Below, one piece after another: positions 31,359-42,510 of a stretch of DNA of 64,000 nt (its first letter is position 1; each line of letters begins with the position of its first letter). A program made the translations under genes and the position numbers. The stretch lies in assembly GCA_009746045.1 (NCBI GenBank), contig RPFO01000154.1:7738693-7802692 (forward strand), read 5' to 3'. The notes beneath the pieces were generated by a model. The model made no database searches. It had not been told where the DNA came from and saw only the letters and a list, made by a program, of their open reading frames with translations. The stretch comes from Mesostigma viride (taxonomy: Eukaryota; Streptophyta; Mesostigmatophyceae; Mesostigmatales; Mesostigmataceae).

Positions 31359-31362
31359 CTAG
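31356..31362 (+). promoter_or_regulatory. Candidate stop-codon readthrough site between gag and pol
   Basis: The Gag frame ends with TGACTAG, and the same frame is then open into pol for more than 130 codons. UGA followed by CUAG is an established efficient readthrough context in eukaryotes. Copia-A has TGACTT at the same place (14219-14214), and copia-C has TGACAG (5922-5917). Confidence 0.6.
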
Positions 31363-32415
31363 CTACATCATCCCCTGTAAATAGTCAATCACCCCTTGGG
31401 GAAGGTGTGCTGGATGTACATAAGGATGGGGGTGTGCCCCTTGTGCAGCACCAAGGGTGTAAAGATGTTGTTCTTCCACTGGATTGCAATAACAATGCTG
31501 CAGCTGAATTCCCTATGCCTCATGCAGGTGGTGGGTCTCCAGCAGGTGCTGGCCTGGAGGGCCAAGGGACCTTGCTGGAAGGGCCTGGAGCGGTCCAGGG
31601 TGCAGGGCCTGGCTTGGGGCGTCAGGATGGCCTGCAGGGAAGCCCTGGAACCTCAGGAGTGGATCATGTGTCCCCACACACGGTTCAGACGTCTCGCCAG
31701 GTCAGTACTGACAGAGTGCTGAGCTATGCTGAGGCTGGCCATAGTTGCATCACATGTTTGGGCATTCTGGGCAGGCAGCAATGTTTGCTTGGAAGCTAGG
31801 TAGGGAGCCTTTGTGGGAGGCATGCCAGGCTGCTGCTGAGAACTGTGGTTGCCAGGAGAATGCTGTTCACCCACCTCAGTCCCATGCTAGGGAGCCTGCT
31901 AGGGAGCGTGGCGACATCCAGATGGATATCCAGCATATCAGGGGCTTGTATATATTGGTGGGGTGGACAGGTTCAGCAGATACAGGCTGATAGACGTTCT
32001 GCCTGGTATGCAGGAGCACCACTTGTTGTTGGGTATGAAGGCCCTGATCCCAGGCTTTGGGGTGTGCAAGAGTGTGCAGGCAGACTTGCAGTTTGACTGT
32101 TTGCTCAAGCATCAGGACCAGCTGCCTTGTAAGCTGGTAGTAGTCCCCAGGGAGAGTCATGGGCAGCAAGGGGCTGTAGAGAGATCCATACGTGAAGTGA
32201 AGACAGTGGTGCTAGCAGCAGAGTCAGTGCCACTTGTGGCATCTGCCTTAGAGAGGGCAGCCTGGTGTAAGGGGATAGAAGAGCAGCTGAACCACAGGGT
32301 TAACTATTACTTTGATGGTGTGGCTGTCTCTCCCCTGGCCCTGCAGTATAGCTTGTTACCTGAGAACGTGGTGCAGGCCAGTCTTAGGAAGGCAGATAGG
32401 TTTTTGCCCAGCTGA
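31359..32415 (+). pseudogene. Copia-D integrase
   Basis: Three frames. A linker runs from 31359. The zinc domain starts at about 31745 (MHHMFGHSGQAAM ... CGCQ), followed by the first Asp (IQMDIQHIRGLYILV). From 31963 MDRFSRYRLIDV leads to VQADLQFDC and GAVERSIREVKT with the catalytic Asp and Glu, 31 residues between them. Frame changes at about 31760, 31965 and 32410 make it inactive. Confidence 0.8.
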
Positions 32416-34328
32416 GACGTAAGGACAAGAACTGGAATGTGCTGAGGCCTCAGGTGGGGCTGAAGGTCAGGATGTGGAAGGAACCATCTATTCCAGGCAA
32501 GCGGGGGAAGTGGCAGGATGGGGTTGTCACTCGTGTGGAAGAAGCTAACAGATCTTGCCTGGTGGCTTTGGAAAAGGATCCAAGGCACGTGTACAGGTTG
32601 TCCTGGGCTCATGTCAAGGAAAGAAGGCCACATGCAATCTGGCCTGCAGACGGGCCAGGCCCTCCCAGCTGGGTTGAGGAGCCAGGCCAGAGCCAGGCAG
32701 CAGCAGCTAACAATCCTCTGGTGGTGGATGATGGTCTGTCCCTGCTGGAAGATGACGAGCAGGAGGAGGCTGCTGAAGCAACTGTCACAAGGCCAGAGGG
32801 GACGGGGCAGCCACCTAAGGCCCGGGGGCCTCTCATGGCGGACGTCATCCGAGCACTCATGCGCAGCAAACATGATCCCAAGGTATCCAAGCTCACGGGG
32901 TGGGGGTCGTGCTGGGCAGCTACAATGGAGGTAGATACCAACTCACAGGTGTCTGTCATCAGGGAAGAGGATGCTGTAGGCTTACAGATGTCCCATCCCA
33001 GTTGCCTTGCTGTGTCTGATTTCTCAGGAAAGGTGTCCATGAAGATCCTTGGGGAAGTGAGTGTGCCTATCTTAGGGGTGCCCACCACGTTCTGTGTGGT
33101 AGAGGGCTATCAGGGGCCTGCCATTCTGGGTCAGAACTTCTTGTGCATGCCAGGGGTTACTTTGACCTCTGATGAGTTGGCACTAGAAGGCAGGGGCAGC
33201 CTCCCCCTTGAAAGATATCACTATTCCCAGGGTCTTGCAGTGGCGGTGAAGGCTGTTAGGAGTCAGCCAGCTGAGGGTCCTCAAGGTCAGGAGCCCATAG
33301 CTGAGGACCTGTTGATAATCCCAACCACCTTTGATCCAAGGCAGTTAGGGGTAAACAGGTACCAGATAGCTGCTCACAGTCCTATTCCCTGGCGCCAGCT
33401 AGTCGAGATGATGCAAAGCCCCAAGATGGCTAAGGCATGGACTCTTGGCTTTGTTGCTTCTGGGCATGAGTGGATAGTTTCCAACTGTGCAGAACCTGTG
33501 GATGAGCTGCCAGAAGTTCACCAGCTGCTCAGATTGATGTTTGTCCTCAAGCTCAAGGAGGTAGATGGTGTCCAGGTGCCACATGTCAGACCAGTTGTAA
33601 CCGAGTATCATGGCACTGGCCAGTTGTTAGATGAGGAGCTCTATACTCCAGGGATGCTGCATGACACGTGGAGGATTCTGCTGTGTATATTTCTGTCTTT
33701 TCTGGTTAAGGGTGTGCCCTATAGCTCTGTGCTGATTGATTTCAAGAGGGCTTTTCTCAAGGGTGACCAAGATCAGGCTAGGCAGACTTGGAGAGATATC
33801 CCTCCTTTCTTTGTGACTGTACCTGCTGTATGGAGAGCAGAGATAAAGGCCAGGTACCTGAGAATTCTGAAAGGGTTGGAAGGTCTCAGGTCCAGTCCCA
33901 TTATCTGGAGAAAGAGCCTAGAGAAATTCTTGAAGAATACTTGTGGGTTTTCTGTGTCTCCAGTGGATCCCTGTTTGTTCCAAGGGTCCCACAATGGCCT
34001 TCCTGTCTTTGCCTCACTGCATGGTGATGACCTGCATCTCATAGGTCCACCAGACTGGGTTGAGGCTGTCTTGGCTAAGATCCAGAAGCGGTTTGAGCTG
34101 GGTAAGATACAGCACATGGTGGAGAATGAGCCTATGGTCTTCTGTGGCATGCAGGCTACGTTGTTCCAAGCCAAGGGCTCGTGGTTCATCAGGATGGAGG
34201 GTGGTAAGGACTACCCACAGCAGATTGTAGATGCATTGCAGGAGCCCATCACGCAGGCTAGGTGTGCTACCATCAGGGGCATGCTGGCATGGCTTGCAAG
34301 TATATGTGCCCCTGACTTGCTGGTTTGA
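32416..34328 (+). pseudogene. pol: Copia-D integrase end, aspartic protease and reverse transcriptase
   Basis: One frame of about 630 residues. It contains the SH3-like integrase end (MWKEPSIPGKRGKWQDGVV), then protease DTNSQVSVI near 32935 and ILGQNFL near 33127, then RT with LIDFKRAFLKGD near 33737, LKGLEGLRSSPIIW near 33870 and SLHGDDLHL near 34020. The stop at 34326-34328 separates it from RNase H by a frame change. The order integrase-protease-RT is clear within this frame. Confidence 0.87.
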
Positions 34329-34927
34329 GTCGACTTACTGATTCCCAGCTGGTTGAGGTGGGTGCTGAGAGTGTGGTGCAGGCTGTCATGATGTCTCCCC
34401 CTCTCATACTGGGTCCTGTGGATTTGTACAAGCCCCTTGACATGGTTCTCTATGTGGACAGTTCTATGGATAATAGGAAGGTCACAGAGGTCAGGGGCAG
34501 GGCAGCAGCATTAGTTACCCTGGAGCAAGATCACACCTCACTTGTTACCTGGTACAGTCGGTTGCAGAACAGGGTTACACCCAGCAGTGATATTGCTGAG
34601 TGCAGGGCAATCTGTGAAGGGCTGCATACTGCTCTTTACTTGAGGGAGCTCTTCTACCAGCTATGTCAAGTGGCTTCCTGTAGGTTGCAGCTGCACACAC
34701 TGGTGAGGACTGATAGCATGGGCATGGTGCAATTTGTGCACAGGCAGCTGGCCAGGAGCAGGGACCTTGACTACTTGTTGCTCAAGGAGATGTCCTACCT
34801 AGCTCACATTGAACATGTGCCTGGTGTGGACAACCCTGCAGATGCCCTCACCAAGCTGGAGGAGAAGGCGGAGAGGCAGTACCCCCTGCTCCGTGGGCTC
34901 ATGGACCCCTTACACGGGCGGCCATAG
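34325..34927 (+). pseudogene. Copia-D RNase H
   Basis: Frame carrying YVDSSMDNRKV, SSDIAECRAICEG, RTDSMGMVQ and DNPADALTKLEE, the catalytic and end motifs of copia RNase H. Separated from RT by a one-base frame change near 34325. Confidence 0.85.
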
Positions 34928-35917
34928 AGACCAGGCCTTGCTTCAGCTTGGGTGTCCCCAGTGGGCTGCTTGACCAAAGTACCAAGTGGTGACTGGTGCT
35001 TACTGGTTGACAGCCGGTCCTTCAGGGTTAGGTACACCCTCCTGGACAGGAGTTGGTGTGGAATGTCACTCCTACCAGCTGAGAATCATGCCTGGCCCTC
35101 CCCATGGGGTTCAGAAGAGTCGCCAGGACTTAAGTCGACGCCTTTGGCCTCAAACAGTTAGGCCATGCAAGGGCAACCCGAATGCTGGTTCTTACAGGTT
35201 GCTGTACATATGTTTTCTAGTGCTTGTTTCCAACCTGTTGCTAATAAAGAACCTGGTTGTGTGACCATGTGGAACATGGTTGCCAGGGGCCACATTCTGG
35301 GTTATATAATGCTTGAATAAAACATAATCATGTCATGTCATTCTCATGTTGTTCTCATGGTTGTAATGTTTCTCTTGTGTAAAGTTCCAGGTCACCTATA
35401 AACCTGGAGGTTGGGGTGGGGTTCAATTCCCCAGCAGAGCCACAGCCTGGCATGAGTGATTCCTGGGCTTAACACCCAGTGAAGACATGGGCTCCCCAAT
35501 AAGGCAGTATTTGCAGGTGCTACCTGAGTCTCTTTGAGCATAAAAGGGAAAGGCTGGCCAAGGCGGGCGCCATAAGAACGGGCGCCTGTGATAACTGTGA
35601 AAGATCAGGAACTCACAATAGTACGTTCTTGGCATCCTGTAATCCCAGCCATTGGACTAGGTAATGTGCCTTGACTTTAATCTAGCACCAAGTTCCCAAG
35701 GAAAGGTTGGGAGCTGACCAAGGGGTCAGGGGATAACCTGGGGTGACCTCTGATTCACTGGCCAGTACACCTAGCCTGGTCCAAGGGCAGATATGTTGTT
35801 ACCCAAAGGAGGCAGGAACCTGGGCCCTCAAAGGTCTGATCAACCTCAAGGGACCAAGCGGTCTGTGGCTGAGTGGGCACAAGCAAGGTTAGGCTTGTTT
35901 CAAGCTGGTCCAGCTCC
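34928..35917 (+). other. Copia-D 3' untranslated region with T-arm-like motif
   Basis: About 1 kb without coding sequence. GGTGGGGTTCAATTCCCCAG at 35415-35434 resembles a tRNA T-arm and matches the copia-A motif in sequence and distance to the 3' LTR. An aataaa lies near 35317. Confidence 0.5.
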
Positions 35918-35935
35918 AAAAGAAGAAAGGGTTGG
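35918..35935 (+). other. Polypurine tract of copia-D
   Basis: aaaagaagaaagggttgg directly before the 3' LTR, nearly the same as in copia-A. Confidence 0.75.
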
Positions 35936-36588
35936 AGTTAGCATTTTGGGCAACCAATATGCTAAGTGGATGCAGTTTGGAAAGACCTTTCCAACGCCGT
36001 GCTGACCGCCTGAAACAGACAAGGGACGAGAAAGATATGAGGTCCCGAAGTCCTAGCCGTCCGTGGCCGACTAGGGTGCAGTCCTCTGGTATAGTGGACA
36101 GGACACGTGGCAGGCCGTGCCTGCACAGGCTTAGCCTGACTATCACGTGACTGTGGTCCACGTAGACCAGGAGGAGCAGCAGCCTGTGACTGGTGGAATA
36201 CTGGAGCTGGCACAGGACTGCAAGGATACTAGGCCTTGCAGGCTTGTGACAGGTCCTGTACTTCCTAGGTTGCAGAGTCTAGGCAAATCCAGTTCGTCCT
36301 GGCTCTGCACTGATGCCAGTGGACGTTGAGGATTTGCTTGCACGCCTGCACGTGCCTCGTCACGCCGATGGGAACGAGGAACAACACAAAGGATATAGCT
36401 TGGTCATGGGGGATGACCAGCTATCTGGGCAAGCACGAACCGAGGCTCCCACATTGGACGTGGAAACGCTCACCGTGGTCGTGGCTTGGTGCACGGGTTA
36501 AAAGGTTGCTGTCTTGCAACTTTGGCTCATCCCGTTGTGCGCGTGAAAGACCAGGAGCTCACAGCTCTGGCTTGGTTGCTTCTTAACT
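35936..36588 (+). repeat. 3' LTR of copia-D
   Basis: 653 bp, ending gcttcttaact where the 5' LTR ends gctaact. Followed by TSD atttg. Confidence 0.92.
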
Positions 36589-36593
36589 ATTTG

Positions 36594-37803
36594 GCTTGCA
36601 GACACATCCTCCTCCGGCCCAAGGCCGAATTCGGCTCTCACCGCTTCACCAAGAGGACCCCTCACTGCTGTCTTGCGTGCATGCTTCAACATGCGACGCC
36701 GTTGCTTCAGGATGCGCTCCTCCAGCCTGCCCACGTTGGCTTCCCACCGGCCCAGCGAGCGTCTGTAACGCTCCTCCGCCTCCTGCCTGCCAGGCGCCTC
36801 CATCTCGGCGAGCCGCTGCAGCTTCATCGCCTGCGCCTTCTTCCAGGCCCTGAGCTCGCGGGCCATCCGGTCCCGGCGCACCTGCGTGATTGACATCTTG
36901 AGCTTAATGCGCTCCGCCAGAGCCACCTGCCGCTCGCGCTCCGCCTGCTCGCGCTCCTTCTTCGCCTCCGCCGCGGCCCTCCGCGCCTGCCGACGGACCT
37001 TGTCAGCTGTGAAGGTCTCCATGCGTTTCTTGGCCTCCCTCTCTCGCGCCACCATCGCCGGGGTCATGAGGATCTCGTCCTCAGCTGACGCCCCCGACGG
37101 GCCTGTCAAGGAGTACTCCGACTCCTGGTGCACACCGAGGTGCACTGTCGGCTCACGTGACCGACGCAGGCTTTTAAAACAAGCAAGGTCCCCCCGCCGC
37201 ATCACCTCATACCGCTCCTCACCAGAAGCAGAACCACTGCGATACAAAGCACAACGTACATTCTCGGCATCCGCCCGCTGCTGGGCGCGTGCCCGAGCGT
37301 GTGTGTCTGCCCGGCAAACCTCGCGCTCCTCGCGCTCAGCCATCGCCCGCGCGAGCCCTTCGTCCGCAGCCACCTGCCGCGAACGAGCGTCTTCCTGCTC
37401 CTCTGCCGAAGAGCCAGGCTGAAGACCATACAACTCCATGGACTCCTCCTCCGCAGGAGGTTCCGACGGTCCCGCCCCCGCCGCTGCAGCTGTCGGGGCG
37501 TATGGAGGAGGTCCCCCTCTGCCTGTTGGCCACAGGCGTGGACCCCCTCCCCTGAGGATACAGGGGCACGCGAAGAACGACACTGCTGTAAGACCCCTCT
37601 GACCAGTGTCCTGAGGACGACGTCCCCGAAGGCGAGGGGTCGGCCTCCATGGACTTGTCAAAACTGCGAGCCTCACGCTCGATCTCTCGCTGAGCAGCGA
37701 TTTCTGAGTCTGACGTCCCCGATGAGGAGGACGTCGGGGAGCTGTAGCTCTTGGCTCCCATCGGAGCCTTACCCTTGTTGTTGTTGTTGGGGTTCGACGA
37801 CAT
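36594..37803 (-). pseudogene. gag: Copia-E Gag, N-terminal part
   Basis: Starts at ATG 37803 (MSSNPNNNNKGKAPMGAKSY). A Ser/Asp/Glu-rich N terminus is readable to about 37560, after which protein-like sequence continues in another frame (GPSEPPAEEESMELYGL ...), so an indel lies near 37540-37560. A long charged coiled-coil-like region rich in Arg, Glu and Ala follows (residues around 210-330), as in copia-B Gag. The frame ends at the copia-D insertion with DVSASQ and continues in frame at 28131. Confidence 0.78.
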
Positions 37804-37897
37804 TCTTAGAGAAAGTGAGTGTAAAATGGGGTTTGGAATGAACGCTTCTGTTCGCTCGTCGTAAAAACACGTTCCTTTCGGGGTGTTTTTTAATGCA

Positions 37898-38083
37898 AGT
37901 TAGTGAGCATGGAGGTAACTGGAATGCTCAGTGAACGCAGACAATGCCAAATGGCCAGCGTGTGAACGACGAGACACCTTGGCATTAGGATAAAATGGCA
38001 CATATACTGCTGGTCAGCCGTCACTTGCGGCTGACCAGACTTTGCGTAAGTTAAGCCTAACTTACTGATTCTGGACGGACTAG
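37898..38083 (-). repeat. Copia-E 5' LTR, left piece
   Basis: Begins agttagtgagc. With the right piece (44358-44559, ending gactaact) it makes an LTR of about 388 bp interrupted by G2. Termini match the other copia-like LTRs. The partner LTR is outside the window. Confidence 0.7.
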
Positions 38084-38764
38084 TGTAACGAACCCAGATT
38101 TACACCTAAACCTGAGCTACGTCGCGAAAGATCAACTGTGCCGGTAAGAGGAAGAATCAAGGTGGCCTAATGCAGATTGCGCTTCACGACTGGGGTCGTG
38201 AGATATCTGGCACCGCGACTTGATGCCAAGCTAATTAATACACACTTATAATGGCTAGCAAGACCAATTACAAATGGATAAGAAGTGCCCCAGGTTCAAT
38301 GTGTAGGCTTCATCGCACTTTACATTCATCGAACCAAGAGGACGAGACTCTCGTCCTCGGACCAATTTCACCTAGGTCTGCCACCAAGCTGGCAAGTGGC
38401 GCCGACATGGCGCCGACCTTCCAGAGAATTACGAAGCATGCAGTCCACACAAGATCCTCGGGTCGACATCGACCCTCGCCAGGCTACAGAATCCACGCAT
38501 GAGTACAATATCTCAACCAGCTATAAAGTACGCAGCGCGGCGCGACTGCACCGGCCCCTAGAAGATCGCATACATCAACCTAGGCCCAAAATAACTGGTC
38601 CAAATCACACAAACTATCATAATTCCATACAAAAGTCCTGACCAAGGGACAATTCCCAAAATGAGTCCCGAAATGAGTCCCAAAGTCCTACGGACTATGA
38701 CAACAAGCCAAAACACATAATTTATTCCATTGTTGCGCCCGTTCCAAGGGTCGGGTTCGCAACA
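38084..38764 (-). repeat. 3' LTR of G2
   Basis: 681 bp. Relative to the 5' LTR it has the extra three bases aga (ggataagaagtgcc versus ggataagtgcc). Confidence 0.93.
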
Positions 38765-38781
38765 CTCCTCCCCCTCCCCGG
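38765..38781 (-). other. Polypurine tract of G2
   Basis: On the element strand ccccggggagggggaggag lies immediately upstream of the 3' LTR (tgttgcg), the expected place for plus-strand priming. Confidence 0.8.
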
Positions 38782-40386
38782 GGGACGGTAGTCCCTACCG
38801 TCATGCAGGTAAGGACCAACAACGAAAGGGAGAAAGCACACAACAAACATACTACTAACCACGCAGGGTTACTCTACTACTTGCCACGCAGGGCAAAATC
38901 AGATTGACCATAGGGGTACTATGTCCCAGCCCTTGTTCTCCAACGGGCCAGTAAAACCAATTCCCCCAAAACTCGCCACACAAGGACAAGTCTTGACGTA
39001 GTCAACGTATCTCCCTACTATAGGCCGAAGGGAGGAAACCAGATCCTATCACGTGAGGGCTTTCGGGTTTTGACCACAGAAACTTCTCCGCGTGGGTTAA
39101 CAGTCGCCTGAATGAACAGCTCGTTTGACTTTTTCGCCATGGCGGGGCTTCCATGACTAGAGACTGCTCCAGACGGCGGGGATATTCCCAGTACTGACGG
39201 TACAGGGCATCCATTGGCATTATAGGTGTGGGGCGCTCCACCTTGCCTGCTGGCTGTCTTCCCACCACGAAGTCATTCCTATAGTGTCCACCTTCCGACT
39301 CCCACGTTTGTCCTATCTACCGGGACCTTACACACAAGAACCAGGTCCAGGTTGGCCTAAGGCCGGCTACCTACCCCAGGTCAAGCATGACATTTCACGG
39401 TCGACTCAAGCAACATAATACCGTGACCTCATCACGTGAGGCACCACTGGAAACTGGAATTAACAAATCACAGGGCAATGTGACTGGAAACTCCGGATCT
39501 CTGGACTGGAACAACAGGAACATGAACCCCCATAATCCTTCCTGGAATCTCCCCCACTTCCCACAAATCCATCAATCTCCCTCTCACCGCTGCCCTCCCT
39601 GGCGACCGCGCTAGTGCAGGGCTGCGGCAGCATATAAAATTCCGCCAATGCTTATCACAACTGGGATAGTAATACGCGCGTGGCGGACACGTTGCGCGCG
39701 ACCATGCACAGCTAGCTGGTGGCGCGGACACGCAATAATTGGGGTTCGCAACAGTGGTCCGCGGGGCGCGCACGTGCCATCATGTGACAGCGTTGTAAAC
39801 GCCACAGCCGAGCAAAGGCAAAAATATGGATCACCGCAGCCGTCATCAACGACTACGGGAGGTGCTCGCGTGCAGAACTGACCAATGCAGTCGATGCAGG
39901 GAGGACCACCAAGCTGAATCACGTCTTGCCTGTGCGGAGATGCGCGCGCAAGCGCTGAACTCGCCATCTCGTCTGCAAGACCCCTGATGTCGAGTCAACC
40001 ACAGCGGAAGGCCACCTCCAGGTAAGGCAGAAGGCGGGGAGACCTCTGGGGCCTCCCGTCGTTCCTATCTACGTTATTGGCCTCTGGGGCCGACGCGTCT
40101 GCATCTGGTGCAGGCGTCTGTTCTACCTGGTTGACTAACTCTACTCCTCCCTTCCCCCTCGTCCGAAGATGTCGTCCGGGAAACGTATGAGCGAGAGGCA
40201 CCAATGGCCCGCAGCTAGTTTGGTAGAATGACACAAGCACCAATACTAGCTGCGACCATCACGTCTCCCGGGGGAAGTGACCGTGTACACGTCGGCCTCC
40301 TCCGCCTCCTCTTGCTGGTCACGTGCCTGGTATAGGTACTCCGCCACGACCACAGGAGGGCCGAGAGGTTCCAGCGCACTGAGGGA
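38782..40386 (-). other. G2 region between gag and 3' LTR, no pol
   Basis: 1.6 kb with only short unrelated frames. I find no protease, RT, RNase H or integrase motifs on either strand. This is what makes the element non-autonomous. Confidence 0.7.
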
Positions 40387-42510
40387 TCAAACCCGAGTGT
40401 GGGACCCCTCCCCTTCCCCAGGGGACCGCGCGTCCGCGCGCTGGTCGTCGTCATCCGGGGGGCCTTGCTGGAACTTGTGGGCCCACGCTGGAACACGTGT
40501 GCGCGTCTTGAGTCGCGGGCAGTCCTTCTTGAGGTGTCCGATCTCGTTGCACCTGAAGCAGCGGGCCTTGGACACGTCGATGGTGTGTAGCTGTGTGGCG
40601 GGCACCTCATCGTCCTCGGATTCCTCCTCCCGGACGGGTTCAACTTCCCGTGGGCTGGCTGAGCCCTGGTGCGTGATGATGTCGGCCACTTGGAGAAGGT
40701 ACTGCTGGACGGCGTGGATGTCAAGATTCGCCCAGGGCACCTCCGCGTAGTGCGTCTTAACCTCGTCCAGGAGGTCAGGGTGAATTGCCTCCAGAAACCG
40801 AATCTTGTACTCGGTCCACGTCAGGTCGCCGGTCAGCCGCGCCGCAAAGGAGTCAAAGGTGGTGAGGAACTCCGCCAAGTCAGTGTTGCCTTGACGTAGG
40901 CGGCCGAACTCAAACCGCTCGGTCAGTCGATAGCCGGGAGGGATGAGCTTGCGCCGGATGCGCTCCAGCAGTTCCTCAACCGTCTGCGGGTATGACTGAG
41001 CCGCCACACTCTCGACGTTAAGCATCCCGACTACTGATGGGTCCATGCACTTCACCACCACGTACGGGATCAGCACCTTGGTAGCCAGCTGCCACTCGTT
41101 GTGTTCACACCATACTGTGTACAGCTGCTGCCACATACGAGCCCACTCGTCGATCTCGCGGGGACTCATGCCCGCGTGGAGCTTGGGCACCGCCTTGAAA
41201 TCTGGCAGGGGCGGGGCCTTGACCGGCTCTCCCAGGGGCCCGCCCGTCTCGCAGTACGCGGGACTGGAAAAGGTGGGGGGCTGTTGGCGCCTCGCCCACG
41301 CTTCATAATGGGACGGTCCATGGGAGGGGGCATACGGGGCAGACTCGCGCCGGGATACAAGAGCGTCCGCGCCGCGCCAAGCTGGATAGTCGCCAGTCCC
41401 ACGTCGGGGCGCGTAGGCGTCAGATTGCCGCCGAAAGGCGAAGCGGTCCGACTCACGCCGCACGCGGACCGACGTGGGATGCTCGTAGCCAGGGTCGTCC
41501 AAGGGCAGCCGACTGAAGTTGACATTCGTGGGCGCGCTCCTGGCGGGTGTGTATGGTGGTACGGTGGGGAATGGGCTAGGAGGAGCGTGTCCATCGTCCC
41601 ATGGGTCGCCGTGGACGTAGGCCGACGATCCTGGCGCTCTAGGCGGGGACCTGGACTCTCGCTCGTAAGACCCGAAGGATACCCGACGAGGGACCCGCCC
41701 GGGCTCCGGCCTCGACCCCCCCCGTCCACGCCCGGCCCATGCATGGGTCAGACGCGTGTTCCCGCGCGCGTACGTCGCCGGGTAGTACCGATCCATGCGA
41801 GCAGCAGGCGGGGGTACGAACGGAGAGCTTGCTGTTGAGCTACCTGCGTCCTCTACATCCTCCTCCTCCTGCGCATCTTCCACGGAAGGGGGTCGCTGCG
41901 TAGGAGGTACCCTGTCCCAGTTGCCCATATGCTGGGTCAATAGCGTTCGCGGCTGCTGCTGCGTCTGCTGTCGCTGTCGCTGCTGGTGCTGCTGCGGCTG
42001 TCGCGACGGCGGAGACTGCTGAGACTGAGGCTGTCGCTGCGGCGACTGCTGAGACAATTGCTGCCGCTGCGGCGACGGCTGAGGCACATGCTGTCGCTGC
42101 GGCGACTGCTGAGGCTGAGGCTGTCGCTGCGGCGACTGCTGAGACAATTGCTGCCGCTGCGGCGACGGCTGAGGCACATGCTGTCGCTGCGGCGACTGCT
42201 GAGGCTGATGTTGTCGCTGCGGCGACTGCTGTTGCTGATCAAACCCTAGGGCAGCTTGTTCTATCTGCGACTCCAGAATAGTCTGCCGTTGTGCGGTAAC
42301 CCTAGCGGCTGCATCGGATCTCCGGGAGCCTCTGGACGTGCTAGATCTTCTGGAATCCTGACTGGACGTGCTGGATCTTCTGGAACCCTGACTGGACGCG
42401 CTAGATCTTCTGGAACCCCGACTGGACGCGCTAGCCGCGTCTTCTTTCTCTCTATTGTCCTCTGGGGACTGTGCAGTACCTGTACCTCGCCTCCTATGCC
42501 TCCGGGGCAT
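40387..42510 (-). CDS. gag: G2 Gag polyprotein with CCHC zinc knuckle, 707 aa
   Basis: Intact from ATG 42510. The N terminus has Ser/Arg repeats (SRRSSTSSQ, about 10-residue units encoded at 42330-42430). Then follows a Gln/Pro-rich region with a duplicated unit of about 30 residues (SPQRQHVPQPSPQRQQ, 42030-42215). After a Pro/Arg-rich middle comes a retrotransposon-Gag-type capsid domain (DEWARMWQQLYTVW ... RFEFGRLRQGNTDLAEFLTTF ... LTWTEYKIRFLEAIHPDLL). The end carries CFRCNEIGHLKKDC near residue 650. It would form particles and bind the element RNA. Being open in a pol-less element suggests recent mobilisation. Confidence 0.9.
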   Translation of the reverse strand: MPRRHRRRGTGTAQSPEDNREKEDAASASSRGSRRSSASSQGSRRSSTSSQDSRRSSTSRGSRRSDAAARVTAQRQTILESQIEQAALGFDQQQQSPQRQHQPQQSPQRQHVPQPSPQRQQLSQQSPQRQPQPQQSPQRQHVPQPSPQRQQLSQQSPQRQPQSQQSPPSRQPQQHQQRQRQQTQQQPRTLLTQHMGNWDRVPPTQRPPSVEDAQEEEDVEDAGSSTASSPFVPPPAARMDRYYPATYARGNTRLTHAWAGRGRGGSRPEPGRVPRRVSFGSYERESRSPPRAPGSSAYVHGDPWDDGHAPPSPFPTVPPYTPARSAPTNVNFSRLPLDDPGYEHPTSVRVRRESDRFAFRRQSDAYAPRRGTGDYPAWRGADALVSRRESAPYAPSHGPSHYEAWARRQQPPTFSSPAYCETGGPLGEPVKAPPLPDFKAVPKLHAGMSPREIDEWARMWQQLYTVWCEHNEWQLATKVLIPYVVVKCMDPSVVGMLNVESVAAQSYPQTVEELLERIRRKLIPPGYRLTERFEFGRLRQGNTDLAEFLTTFDSFAARLTGDLTWTEYKIRFLEAIHPDLLDEVKTHYAEVPWANLDIHAVQQYLLQVADIITHQGSASPREVEPVREEESEDDEVPATQLHTIDVSKARCFRCNEIGHLKKDCPRLKTRTRVPAWAHKFQQGPPDDDDQRADARSPGEGEGSHTRV

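Larger units (their letters stand above)
28132..36588 (+). mobile_element. Copia-D: complete copia-like element
   Basis: LTRs at 28132-28780 (649 bp) and 35936-36588 (653 bp) are nearly identical: a 4-bp difference near the end and a few substitutions. TSD atttg at 28127-28131 and 36589-36593. Ends are AGTTAG...TAACT. On the plus strand: broken pre-gag ORF, broken gag, in-frame TGA, pol with integrase before protease, long 3' untranslated region, polypurine tract. Several frameshifts make it non-autonomous. Confidence 0.93.
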
